A stretch of 64,000 nt of DNA from Gemmatimonas aurantiaca T-27 (GTDB lineage: Bacteria > Gemmatimonadota > Gemmatimonadetes > Gemmatimonadales > Gemmatimonadaceae), in contig NC_012489.1 in NCBI RefSeq assembly GCF_000010305.1, positions 3,603,646 through 3,667,645 of the forward strand. The letters are read 5' to 3'. The position numbers were made by a program, and so were the translations under genes. Positions within the stretch are counted from its first letter, which is position 1. The number at the start of each line of letters is the position of its first letter. Under the pieces are notes generated by a model. The model saw only the letters and a list, made by a program, of their open reading frames with translations. It did not search any database and had not been told where the DNA came from. Positions 7,073 to 15,207 of this stretch are shown here, piece by piece.

Positions 7073-8707
7073 ATGTCCTATGCGCCTTTTGACGGGGTGC
7101 GTCGTGTACCCGCTGCCGTGAACGAACCGGTGCGCAGTTATGCGCCAGGCTCCCCGGAGCGTGCGGCACTGCAAGCGCGACTCACCCAGATGTCGAACGA
7201 GACGATCGAGATTCCCCTCGTCATCGGCGGGCGTCGCATCCAGACGGGCGACATCGGCACGGTGAACAATCCCTGCGATCACCAGCAGGTACTGGCGCGC
7301 TACCATCGCGCCACGCCGGCGCTGGTGCGCGAGGCCATCGAAGCCGCCGCCACCGCATCGGCCGACTGGGCACGCTGGCGCTGGGAAGACCGCGCGGCCG
7401 TGTTCCTGCGTGCCGCCGAACTGCTGACCACCACGTGGCGCGACACGCTCAATGCCGCCACGATACTCGGCCAGTCCAAGACGGTGCATCAGGCCGAAAT
7501 CGATGCGGCATGCGAACTGATCGATTTCTTCCGCTTCAACGTGCAGTTCGCGCAGGACCTGTACCACGAGCAGCCGCTGTCCGACCACGCCATGTGGAAC
7601 CAGCTCGACTACCGTCCGCTGGAAGGTTTTGTGTACGCGGTCACGCCGTTCAACTTCACGGCCATCGGCGGCAACCTGCCCGGCGCGCCGGCGCTCATGG
7701 GGAATGTGGTGCTCTGGAAGCCATCGGCCACCGCGCTGCTGTCGTCGTGGTACACGATGCAGTTGCTGGAAGAAGCCGGACTGCCGCCGGGCGTGATCAA
7801 CTTCATTCCGGGCGACGCGGCGATGATCTCCGACATCGCGCTCACTCACCGGGACCTGGCCGGCGTGCACTTCACGGGCTCCACGGCCGTCTTCAACAGC
7901 ATGTGGAAGACGATCGGTGGCAACATGAACCAATACCGTTCGTATCCGCGCATCGTGGGTGAGACCGGCGGCAAGGACTTCATTGTGGCGCACCCCAGCG
8001 CCGACCCACAGGCACTGGCCGTGGGCATGGTGCGTGGCGCGTTCGAATACCAGGGACAGAAGTGTTCGGCGGCGAGTCGGGCGTACGTGCCCGCGTCGCT
8101 GTGGCCGGTCGTGAAGGAGAAGTGCATCGCCATGATGGCCGAGATCAAGCAGGGCGACGTGCGTGACTTCTCCAATTTTGTGGGCGCTGTGATCGACGAG
8201 CGCGCGTTCACGCGGCTCAAGGGCGCACTCGACGATGCCCGCGCCAATGCCTCCATCGTGGCCGGCGGCGGATCCGATAGCTCGAAGGGCTGGTTCATTC
8301 AGCCAACGATCGTGGAGACCAAGGACCCGTCGTATCGCCTGCTGTGCGAAGAGCTGTTCGGCCCGATCCTCACGGTGCACGTGTACGAAGACGCCAAGTG
8401 GAAAGAGATCCTCACCACGGTCGACGCCACCTCGCCGTACGCGCTCACCGGCGCGGTCTTCTCACGCGATCGTCATGCGGTGCAGGAAGCGATGGTCGCA
8501 CTGCGCCAGTCGGCCGGCAACTTCTACGTGAACGACAAGCCCACCGGCGCGGTGGTGGGTCAGCAGCCGTTTGGTGGCGCGCGCGGGTCCGGCACCAATG
8601 ACAAGGCCGGCTCCAAGAGCAACCTGATGCGCTGGGTGAGCACACGAACCATCAAGGAAACGTTCGTGCCGCCGCTCGACTGGAAGTACCCGTTCCTCGG
8701 CGCCTGA
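7073..8707 (+). CDS. pruA: L-glutamate gamma-semialdehyde (1-pyrroline-5-carboxylate) dehydrogenase
   Basis: A 544-residue mitochondrial-type P5C dehydrogenase that oxidises glutamate-gamma-semialdehyde to glutamate with NAD+ in proline catabolism. The family signatures are clear: GFVYAVTPFNFTAIGGN, GNVVLWKPS, the general-base Glu in VGETGGKDF and the catalytic Cys in GQKCSAASRAYV. Length and the opening (ATG 7073, with GGAG seven bases upstream) fit the family. There is no proline dehydrogenase (putA/prodh) next door; the product, glutamate, links loosely to the GltB gene further on. The PhzF-like gene follows after 13 bases and is probably co-transcribed. Confidence 0.95.
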   Translation: MSYAPFDGVRRVPAAVNEPVRSYAPGSPERAALQARLTQMSNETIEIPLVIGGRRIQTGDIGTVNNPCDHQQVLARYHRATPALVREAIEAAATASADWARWRWEDRAAVFLRAAELLTTTWRDTLNAATILGQSKTVHQAEIDAACELIDFFRFNVQFAQDLYHEQPLSDHAMWNQLDYRPLEGFVYAVTPFNFTAIGGNLPGAPALMGNVVLWKPSATALLSSWYTMQLLEEAGLPPGVINFIPGDAAMISDIALTHRDLAGVHFTGSTAVFNSMWKTIGGNMNQYRSYPRIVGETGGKDFIVAHPSADPQALAVGMVRGAFEYQGQKCSAASRAYVPASLWPVVKEKCIAMMAEIKQGDVRDFSNFVGAVIDERAFTRLKGALDDARANASIVAGGGSDSSKGWFIQPTIVETKDPSYRLLCEELFGPILTVHVYEDAKWKEILTTVDATSPYALTGAVFSRDRHAVQEAMVALRQSAGNFYVNDKPTGAVVGQQPFGGARGSGTNDKAGSKSNLMRWVSTRTIKETFVPPLDWKYPFLGA

Positions 8708-8720
8708 CCTCCGCGACGAC

Positions 8721-9668
8721 ATGACCATGCGAACACTGCGGTACGTCACGGCCGACGTCTTCACGTCGGTGCCTTTCACGGGCAATCAGCTCGCGGTGGT
8801 ATTCGGTGCCGAGGGATTGCCCACCGAGACCCTGCAGGCGATCACGCGGGAATTCAACTACGCGGAGAGCACGTTTGTCATGGCCGCCGAAGATGCGCGC
8901 ACGACCCGTCGGGTGCGCATCTTCACACCGGAGATGGAAGTGCCGTTCGCCGGGCATCCGACGATCGGCACGGCACATGTGCTGGTCGCTACCGGTGAAG
9001 TGCCGGCCACGGGCGACCAGATGACGGTGGTGCTGGGCGAAAATGTGGGGCCAGTGCCCGTCTCACTGCGCCTCGAAAGTGGTGTGCCGGTGCATGCGCA
9101 GCTCACCACGGCGTTGCTGCCGGAGGAGCGTGTCGAGGTGACCGATCTCGATGCGCTCGCCGCCGCGGTGGGACTCACGCGGGACGATCTGGTGGGTGGT
9201 GATCATATGCCCACCGGGGCGAGCTGTGGACTGCCGTTTCAGATCATTCCCGTGCGCAGCGTGGCGGCAGTGACACGCGCGCGCCTGGATCAGGCCGCGT
9301 GGCGGCGTGTGCTCGACGGCACCTGGGCCCCCTGGCCGATGGTCTTTGCCATGGCACGTGACGAGCAAGACGCGTCGCTGCCCGCACATGTGCAGGGGTG
9401 CGACATCCGGGCCCGGGTGTTCGTGCCCGGCAGCACAGTGCCGGAGGATCCGGCCACCGGTTCGGCCAACGCGGCGCTCGCGGGTTATCTGGCCGCGCGC
9501 ACACCCCGCGATGGCGTGTTGCGGTGGGAGGTCGCGCAGGGCGTAGAGATGGGACGCGCCAGCCGACTGTCCACTGAAGCGGAGAAGTCGCAGGGGGCCG
9601 TTCAGGCAGTGCGTGTTGGTGGAGCGTCCGTGATCATGTGTGAAGGCACCCTCACGCTACGCCACTGA
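8721..9668 (+). CDS. PhzF-family isomerase/epimerase-like protein
   Basis: A 315-residue protein with the diaminopimelate-epimerase-like fold of PhzF. The N-terminal signature FTSVPFTGNQLAVVF, the catalytic Glu in FNYAESTFVM, PFAGHPTIGTAHVL in the first half and PGSTVPEDPATGSANAALAGYL in the second are all typical. Only PhzF of phenazine producers has a defined reaction (isomerisation of DHHA). No other phz gene is nearby, so this should be read as a family member of unknown substrate. It is located 13 bases after pruA and convergent with the diguanylate cyclase gene. Confidence 0.88.
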   Translation: MTMRTLRYVTADVFTSVPFTGNQLAVVFGAEGLPTETLQAITREFNYAESTFVMAAEDARTTRRVRIFTPEMEVPFAGHPTIGTAHVLVATGEVPATGDQMTVVLGENVGPVPVSLRLESGVPVHAQLTTALLPEERVEVTDLDALAAAVGLTRDDLVGGDHMPTGASCGLPFQIIPVRSVAAVTRARLDQAAWRRVLDGTWAPWPMVFAMARDEQDASLPAHVQGCDIRARVFVPGSTVPEDPATGSANAALAGYLAARTPRDGVLRWEVAQGVEMGRASRLSTEAEKSQGAVQAVRVGGASVIMCEGTLTLRH

Positions 9669-9686
9669 TCGGAGTACAACAGGTCG

Positions 9687-9714
9687 GTCGCGCGGTACGA
9701 AGGTTCCGCGCGAC
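9687..9714. terminator. Bidirectional hairpin between convergent phzF-like and cyclase genes
   Basis: GTCGCGCGG (9687-9695) and CCGCGCGAC (9706-9714) form a 9-bp perfect stem with a 10-base loop. It lies in the 52-base gap between convergent stops. There is no clear T tract on either side, so efficiency is uncertain. Confidence 0.55.
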
Positions 9715-9720
9715 ACCTCG

Positions 9721-10989
9721 CTATTCCACCACCGCCGAATCGCCCGACTGCTTGAGCCGGAGCGCATTGAGTCCACGCGACCAGAGCACCGCACGATTGC
9801 GCCCGCTGCGCTTGGCCGCATAGAGCGCCTCGTCGGAGCGCGCCCGCAACGCCTCCGCGATGCCGTCATCACGCACGCTGTCGCTGACCACGCCAATCGA
9901 CACCGTGACGCTCACGCGCGCCTGCGGCTCGGCAAAGGTGCGGCGACGGAAGGCCTCCACGATACGGAGGGCCAGATGCTGTGCGCCGTCGAGCGAGGTA
10001 TCGGGCGCCAGGATGGCGAACTCCTCACCACCCGTGCGGGCCACCACGTCCTGCGTACGGGCACTGGCACGCAACAACTCTCCCGCCTCGGCGATCACCT
10101 GATCACCCACCAGATGGCCGTGGGTATCGTTCACGAGCTTGAAGTGATCGAGATCGATCGCGAGTAACGCGATATCGGTGTGCGCGCGGGCCGCCCGGGC
10201 AATTTCCCGGCGGTATTGCTGCTCGAAGCCACGCCGGTTGAAACATCCGGACAGCGGATCGGTGAGTACGATGGTGGCCAGTTGGCCGCGCATGCGATTG
10301 TACGCACGCCCAACGGCCGTGATTGCGTCGGGGCGACGATCGGCCGCGACGTTGTAGCTGTCGTTGAAATCTCCCTCTTCGGCCCGCTCGAAAATGGCCA
10401 CGAGGTTGCCCAGCCGCTCGTGCAAATGACTCTGCACGCGCGTGACCAGCCAGGCACCGATGCCGAACAGCGCCAAGGTGAACAACGCATCACTCCACTC
10501 GACGCCCGCCCGATGCTGCACGGCAATGTCGGTGAGCAGCAGATACCCCGCGGCGGTCGCTACCAGCATCAGCAGCGCTGGCGCCCTGCCGAAGTAGACG
10601 TGCGTGAGCTGGAGCGAAAAGAGCGCCACCAGCAGCCCACGGTGATAGTTGTGCGGTTCACTGAGCAGGAACGCGAGCCAGAAGACCAGCGCAATGTCGG
10701 CCGCGACCATGAGGGTGGACAGCGGCTCACCGGCCCGGCGCGTGGCCCGGACATAGACGCGGATACCGATGACCAGCAGCGCATACACACCCGTCGTGAT
10801 GGCCACGAGCCAGTCGGCGAGATCGTCCCCCACCGTCTCCAGCACGACTGCAGGCGGTGGCAACACGCCCGACAGGCGCAGCGCCACGGCCACCACGCCG
10901 ACGAGCAGCACGAGCACGATCCGATAGCCGGTCTGCCAGAGCAGAATATCCGCAATCGCGGCATCGGGGCGGGGACGATCGGCGGCCAT
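9721..10989 (-). CDS. Membrane-bound diguanylate cyclase (GGDEF)
   Basis: A 422-residue protein that should make cyclic-di-GMP from two GTP. Residues 15-205 contain about six transmembrane helices; a short linker then leads to a GGDEF domain (about 245-405) with TDPLSGCFNRRGF, AIDLDHFKLVNDTHGH and the active-site motif RTGGEEFAIL. The allosteric I-site RxxD (RTQD) sits five residues before GGEEF, so product inhibition is expected. The helical N-terminal region is not a named sensor I recognise. It is divergent from a second c-di-GMP locus (11159-13168), forming a small signalling neighbourhood. Confidence 0.93.
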   Translation of the reverse strand: MAADRPRPDAAIADILLWQTGYRIVLVLLVGVVAVALRLSGVLPPPAVVLETVGDDLADWLVAITTGVYALLVIGIRVYVRATRRAGEPLSTLMVAADIALVFWLAFLLSEPHNYHRGLLVALFSLQLTHVYFGRAPALLMLVATAAGYLLLTDIAVQHRAGVEWSDALFTLALFGIGAWLVTRVQSHLHERLGNLVAIFERAEEGDFNDSYNVAADRRPDAITAVGRAYNRMRGQLATIVLTDPLSGCFNRRGFEQQYRREIARAARAHTDIALLAIDLDHFKLVNDTHGHLVGDQVIAEAGELLRASARTQDVVARTGGEEFAILAPDTSLDGAQHLALRIVEAFRRRTFAEPQARVSVTVSIGVVSDSVRDDGIAEALRARSDEALYAAKRSGRNRAVLWSRGLNALRLKQSGDSAVVE

Positions 10990-11158
10990 GAGAGCCCTAG
11001 GATACGCCCGCGTCGGTCGGAAGGGAACGCATGTGTTGTCGTCGAGTTGTTACGTAACAGCACGCCGTATGCCACTCGGGAGCCCATGGCCGGGGTCGAT
11101 ACCCGTAGGCGCGAGGATCGTCGCTCCGGCCGGTCTTCATCCCCAAGCGTCCCCGGTC

Positions 11159-11482
11159 ATGCCTGTTCACGGCCTCACCACATCCTCTCAGTTCCGTGCC
11201 ATTTCCGTGCCGGCAGAACGCCGCTGGCGCGCCACGCTGCTCGCCACGTTGGCAGGGGCGTTGGTGTTTTTCATTTTCGAAGCCTCCAAGTCCGCGATCT
11301 TTCCCTCGCTCACGATCTGGCAATCGCACAACATCACGATCGCATTCGGGTCGATGATCGCCGGCGGGGCCGCGTGGTTTGCCATGGTGCGCCAGGCGTC
11401 GATGCTACAAACGCTGGCCGCCGAAGAGGCGCTGCGGGAACGCCTGGAGATTCGACAGCGTGCGCTGGAGGAGAGCGAATGA
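11159..11482 (+). pseudogene. N-terminal fragment of a PAS-GGDEF-EAL protein, ended by in-frame TGA
   Basis: A 107-codon piece starting MPVHGLTT: two membrane helices (about residues 25-45 and 58-77) and the start of a charged coiled coil (ALRERLEIRQRALEESE). It stops at TGA 11480-11482. The same frame continues without interruption as RYRQLM and into the PAS domain of the next entry. The usual consensus at the coil-to-PAS junction is ESEERYR, so the stop replaces one residue of a continuous protein. The fragment by itself would be a membrane stub without an output. Longer starts back to 10988 are open but lack family support. Readthrough or a sequencing error are alternatives to true gene breakage. 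Confidence 0.75.
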
Positions 11483-11497
11483 CGATACCGGCAGCTC

Positions 11498-13168
11498 ATG
11501 ACCCATTCACCGGAAGCCATTGCCGTACACCGCAATGGCCGGCTCGTGTATGCCAACGAAGCGGCGGCCCATTTGATCGGAGCGCGTCAGGGGGCGGACA
11601 TCCTCCGGCGTCGGGCGTCGGACTTCGTGCATCCCGACGATCTGGCCCTGGTTCAACAACGCCTCACGTCGGGCCCGGCTCGTGTGCAATACCGGCTGCG
11701 GCGTCTCGACGACGGCATCCGTGAGGTGGAGGCGGTGTCGGTGTCCATCGCCTTCGAGGGCACGCCGGCCATGCAGACGCTCTTTCGTGATGTGACCGAA
11801 CGGAAGGAGCTCGAGGCGCGCCTGCTCCACGGCGCCTTTCATGACGCGCTGACGGGATTGGCCAATCGTGCCCTGTTTCGCGATCGATTGGAGCATGCCC
11901 TGCAGGTGGCGGGGCGCGATCCGGACCATCGCATCGCGGTGCTCTTTCTCGATCTCGACGATTTCAAGGGTGTGAACGACAGTCTGGGACACGATGCCGG
12001 GGATCAGCTCCTGCGCACCGTATCCGAGCGCATCATGGCCGAGGTCCGCGCATCGGATACGGTGGCACGCTTCGGGGGCGATGAGTTTGCCGTGCTGCTG
12101 GAGCGGTTGCCGACCGAATCGGAGGCCCTGACCATTGTGAACCGCATCAAGGTGGCCCTGCGCCGGCCCCTCATGCTCGAAGGACGTCTGATGAGTGTGG
12201 CCACCAGCGTGGGTGTGGCGTACGCCACGCCCGCCGACGACGTGGACACCCTGCTGCGCAATGCCGATGTGGCCATGTACGAAGCGAAGGAAGCCGGCAA
12301 GGCACGCCATGCGGTGTTCGAGCCGTCGATGTATGCGGCGATTGTGCAGCGATTGCAGTTGGAGGCCGACATCCGCATGGCCGCCGGTGCCCCCGAGCGC
12401 TCAGGACTCTTTCTCGCGTACCAACCCATCGTGGACCTGCGGACGGGCGCCGTACGCGGACTGGAAGCCCTCCTGCGGTGGGATCATCCCACACGCGGGA
12501 CCGTGACACCGAGCGTGTTTGTCCCCGTGGCCGAACACACGGGGGTGATTGTCCCGTTGGGTCGGTGGGTACTGGAGCAGGCCTGCACACAACTGATGGC
12601 GTGGCGTACGCAGTGGTGGCGTGAGCGACGGCAGCCCGATTCGGTGCCGAGTGTGTCGGTGAACATCTCGGGACGCCAGCTCGCCGAAGAGGACTTCGTG
12701 GACGAAGTGGCTGCCATCCTCCAACGCACCGGCGCTCCGGCAGGCAGTATCACCCTCGAGATCACGGAGAGCGTGATCATGCGCAACACCGAGTCCTCGT
12801 TGCGCACATTGTCGGCGCTCAAGGCCCTTGGCCTGCGTCTCGCCATCGACGACTTCGGCACGGGCTACTCGAGCCTCAGTTACCTGCAGAAGTTCCCGGT
12901 GGACGTACTCAAGATCGACCGCGCGTTCGTGGAAGGTGTGGCACAGGGCGGATCGGACGCGGCCCTCGCCCGCACCATCGTCACTCTGGGTACCACCCTC
13001 GGCCTGCGCACAGTGGCCGAGGGCGTGGAGACGTCATCGCAGCAGGAAGCCCTGGAAGCGATGGGGTGTGTGGACGGTCAGGGTTACCTGTTCTCGCCTG
13101 CCCGGCCGGTGGATGAGATCACCGCATGGTTGCGGGTGCAGACCGGCAGCCTGGCAATCGCGGTGTGA
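11498..13168 (+). CDS. PAS-GGDEF-EAL c-di-GMP signalling protein (C-terminal part of split gene)
   Basis: A 556-residue open frame beginning at an internal ATG, in the same frame as the upstream stub. Domains: PAS (about 1-105), GGDEF (about 110-270) with ARFGGDEFAVL and an upstream RxxD I-site (RASD), and EAL (about 295-545) with LEALLRW, ITESVIM, DDFGTGYSSLSYL and KIDRAFV. Catalytic residues of both the cyclase and phosphodiesterase domains look intact, so the part could be active if made. No good Shine-Dalgarno precedes ATG 11498 (the nearest GGAG is about 27 bases upstream), so expression may need readthrough or re-initiation after TGA. If so the protein would be soluble and uncoupled from the membrane. 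Confidence 0.85.
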   Translation: MTHSPEAIAVHRNGRLVYANEAAAHLIGARQGADILRRRASDFVHPDDLALVQQRLTSGPARVQYRLRRLDDGIREVEAVSVSIAFEGTPAMQTLFRDVTERKELEARLLHGAFHDALTGLANRALFRDRLEHALQVAGRDPDHRIAVLFLDLDDFKGVNDSLGHDAGDQLLRTVSERIMAEVRASDTVARFGGDEFAVLLERLPTESEALTIVNRIKVALRRPLMLEGRLMSVATSVGVAYATPADDVDTLLRNADVAMYEAKEAGKARHAVFEPSMYAAIVQRLQLEADIRMAAGAPERSGLFLAYQPIVDLRTGAVRGLEALLRWDHPTRGTVTPSVFVPVAEHTGVIVPLGRWVLEQACTQLMAWRTQWWRERRQPDSVPSVSVNISGRQLAEEDFVDEVAAILQRTGAPAGSITLEITESVIMRNTESSLRTLSALKALGLRLAIDDFGTGYSSLSYLQKFPVDVLKIDRAFVEGVAQGGSDAALARTIVTLGTTLGLRTVAEGVETSSQQEALEAMGCVDGQGYLFSPARPVDEITAWLRVQTGSLAIAV

Positions 13169-13204
13169 GCGGGCGTTGCCAGGCGCTGCGGGAATGCCAC
13201 GGGA

Positions 13205-13927
13205 TCAAGCGGTCTGCACGGTGGCTTCGGAGCCCTCGACGACACGACCGTCGAAGAGCTGCACTGAACGCTCGGCATGCTGCGCGTACCGTGCATCGTG
13301 TGTCACCATGCACACGGTGGCACCACCCGCATGCAATTCACGCAGCAGCTCCATCACGGCTTCACCGTTGCGGGAATCGAGATTGCCGGTGGGTTCGTCA
13401 GCCAGCAGAATGGCCGGATCGCCTGCCACTGCACGGGCAACGGCCACACGCTGCTGCTGACCACCCGAGAGTTGCGCGGGAAAGTGTTTCGCGCGATGCG
13501 TCATGCCGACCCGCTCGAGCGCCCGCTGCACCCGTTCCTTGCGTTCGTTCGCTTCCATGTCGCGATAGGTGAGCGGCAACTCCACGTTCTCCCACACAGT
13601 CAGGTCCCCGATGAGGTTGAACGCCTGGAAGATGAAGCCGATCTCCTTGTTGCGGACACGGGCCCGATCTGCGGCCGCCAGATTCCCCACCGGCGTCCCG
13701 GCAATGTGGTATTCCCCACTGCTCGGCGCATCGAGCAAACCCAGAATGGAAAGCAGCGTGGTCTTGCCGCAACCCGATGGACCGGCGATGGCCACGTACT
13801 CACCCTTGCGAATGTCGAAATGCACGTCCGACAACGCATGCGTTTCCACTTCATCCGTATGAAACACCTTGCGGATGTTGCGCATGTGAATGAGCGGGGT
13901 GGACTGCGACGTGGAAGTGGTCGTCAT
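13205..13927 (-). CDS. ABC transporter ATPase, MacB/LolD type
   Basis: A 240-residue nucleotide-binding subunit that powers the exporter encoded just upstream. Visible motifs: Walker A GPSGCGKTT, Q-loop FIFQAFNLIG, signature LSGGQQQRVAVARA, Walker B ILLADEPTGNLD and the H-loop MVTHDAR. The FIFQxFNL and EPTGNLDS sequences are typical of the LolD/MacB/FtsE group that works with FtsX-like permeases. I start at ATG 13927 (MTTTSTSQ), 14 bases after the adaptor stop; the longer frame would overlap the adaptor gene. It is the last gene of the three-gene exporter operon. Confidence 0.92.
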   Translation of the reverse strand: MTTTSTSQSTPLIHMRNIRKVFHTDEVETHALSDVHFDIRKGEYVAIAGPSGCGKTTLLSILGLLDAPSSGEYHIAGTPVGNLAAADRARVRNKEIGFIFQAFNLIGDLTVWENVELPLTYRDMEANERKERVQRALERVGMTHRAKHFPAQLSGGQQQRVAVARAVAGDPAILLADEPTGNLDSRNGEAVMELLRELHAGGATVCMVTHDARYAQHAERSVQLFDGRVVEGSEATVQTA

Positions 13928-13941
13928 GAGTGCAACTCCGG

Positions 13942-15186
13942 TTAGCGGATGCGGATCTTCTCGGCAGCGGCGACGCTGCTGAGATCGGAGAGGATGATGC
14001 GGTCCCCAACAGCGAGACCGTTGAGGATTTCGATGGCATTGACCGAACTCCGGCCCAGCACGACCGGTACGCGCACGGCGATCTCCCCGTCGGCGTCCAC
14101 ACGGAACACCGATGTATTGCCGGAACTCGCGCTCGACGCGGGGCGACCGGCATGCAGCACGTTGGTGAGCCGGTCGATGATAATGGTGCCGTCCACGCTC
14201 AGATCCGGCACCGCGCCCGCCGGCAACTCCCCGTCGAGCGCTACATCGATCGTCACCGAACCACCGAGCGCCGAAGGGTCCTTGCGAATGACATGGCCGG
14301 CCACGAGCCCATTGCGGGTGTCGATGCTGGCCTTCTGTCCGAGCTGCACATCCTTGGCCTGTGACTCGGGGATGCGCAGCACCGCCTTGAGCTTGCCAGG
14401 CTGCACCACCTTGGCCAGCGCTGTGCCTTCGGGTACCCACTGCCCTAGCTGCAGCGTGAGCTCCTGCAGCACACCCGGCTCGGGTGCGCGCACCTGCAGC
14501 GAACGCAGACGGGCCTGCTGATTTTCGGCGATCGCCCGAAGCTGCACGACGCGCGATCCCTGCACGGAGATCTGCGAATCGATGGCCGCTTTCATGAGCG
14601 CGAGCCGTTCCTGCTCCACGCGGAGCCGGGTGGTGAACTCTTCAGCGGCCGCTTTGCGATTGGCCGCTTCGAACGGCGGCACCAGGCCAAGACGCACCAA
14701 CGAATCGGCCGCCTTCGCCTCCTGCGTGGTGCTGACATACTGCGTGCGCGTGGACGCCACCGTGCCCTCCTGCGTGAGGATGGCACTGCGCAGGTTGGTA
14801 CGTAGGTTGATCAGGTCGATCTCTGCCTGCCGTGCCTGCTGCTCGGCCTGCATGGTCTGAATCTGCAGATCAGGGTTGGACAGTTCGAGCAGCAACTCGC
14901 TGTTGCCTACGTTACGCCCTGACTCGCTGTGCAGGCGCTCAACACGTGCCGAGGCCTGCGCGGTGATCCAGCGAATGCGCTCGGGAACCAGCGTGCCCGG
15001 ACCACGCACCTCACGTACGATGTCGCCCTGCTTCACGGTGTCGAGCAATACCGCCGCGCGCTCGATGGTGGGCACGGCGGGATCGAGCCGCATGAGCGCG
15101 ACACTGACCAGCACCACGGCGGCCACACCCACGCCGATCAGCACCTGCTTCTTGTAGGACTTCTTGGGAGTACGAACGATATCCAT
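13942..15186 (-). CDS. Periplasmic adaptor (HlyD/MacA-like) of a tripartite exporter
   Basis: A 414-residue membrane-fusion protein. It begins with a short cytoplasmic end and one transmembrane anchor (about residues 14-32, VLIGVGVAAVVLVSVALM), followed by a lipoyl-like half motif, a long alpha-helical hairpin (about 100-215), the return lipoyl segment (VRAPEPGVLQEL) and beta-barrel domains ending in GLAVGDRIILSDLSSVAAAEKI. Such adaptors link an inner-membrane MacB-like permease to an outer-membrane channel. It is 21 bases downstream of the permease gene and 14 bases upstream of the ATPase gene. Confidence 0.9.
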   Translation of the reverse strand: MDIVRTPKKSYKKQVLIGVGVAAVVLVSVALMRLDPAVPTIERAAVLLDTVKQGDIVREVRGPGTLVPERIRWITAQASARVERLHSESGRNVGNSELLLELSNPDLQIQTMQAEQQARQAEIDLINLRTNLRSAILTQEGTVASTRTQYVSTTQEAKAADSLVRLGLVPPFEAANRKAAAEEFTTRLRVEQERLALMKAAIDSQISVQGSRVVQLRAIAENQQARLRSLQVRAPEPGVLQELTLQLGQWVPEGTALAKVVQPGKLKAVLRIPESQAKDVQLGQKASIDTRNGLVAGHVIRKDPSALGGSVTIDVALDGELPAGAVPDLSVDGTIIIDRLTNVLHAGRPASSASSGNTSVFRVDADGEIAVRVPVVLGRSSVNAIEILNGLAVGDRIILSDLSSVAAAEKIRIR

Positions 15187-15207
15187 GCGTCAGGGAGTCT
15201 CGGACCG

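Noticed and set aside
10988-11158. N-terminal extension of the split c-di-GMP gene back to 10988
   Set aside because: Overlaps the divergent cyclase start, has no hydrophobic or domain features, and a better start lies at 11159.
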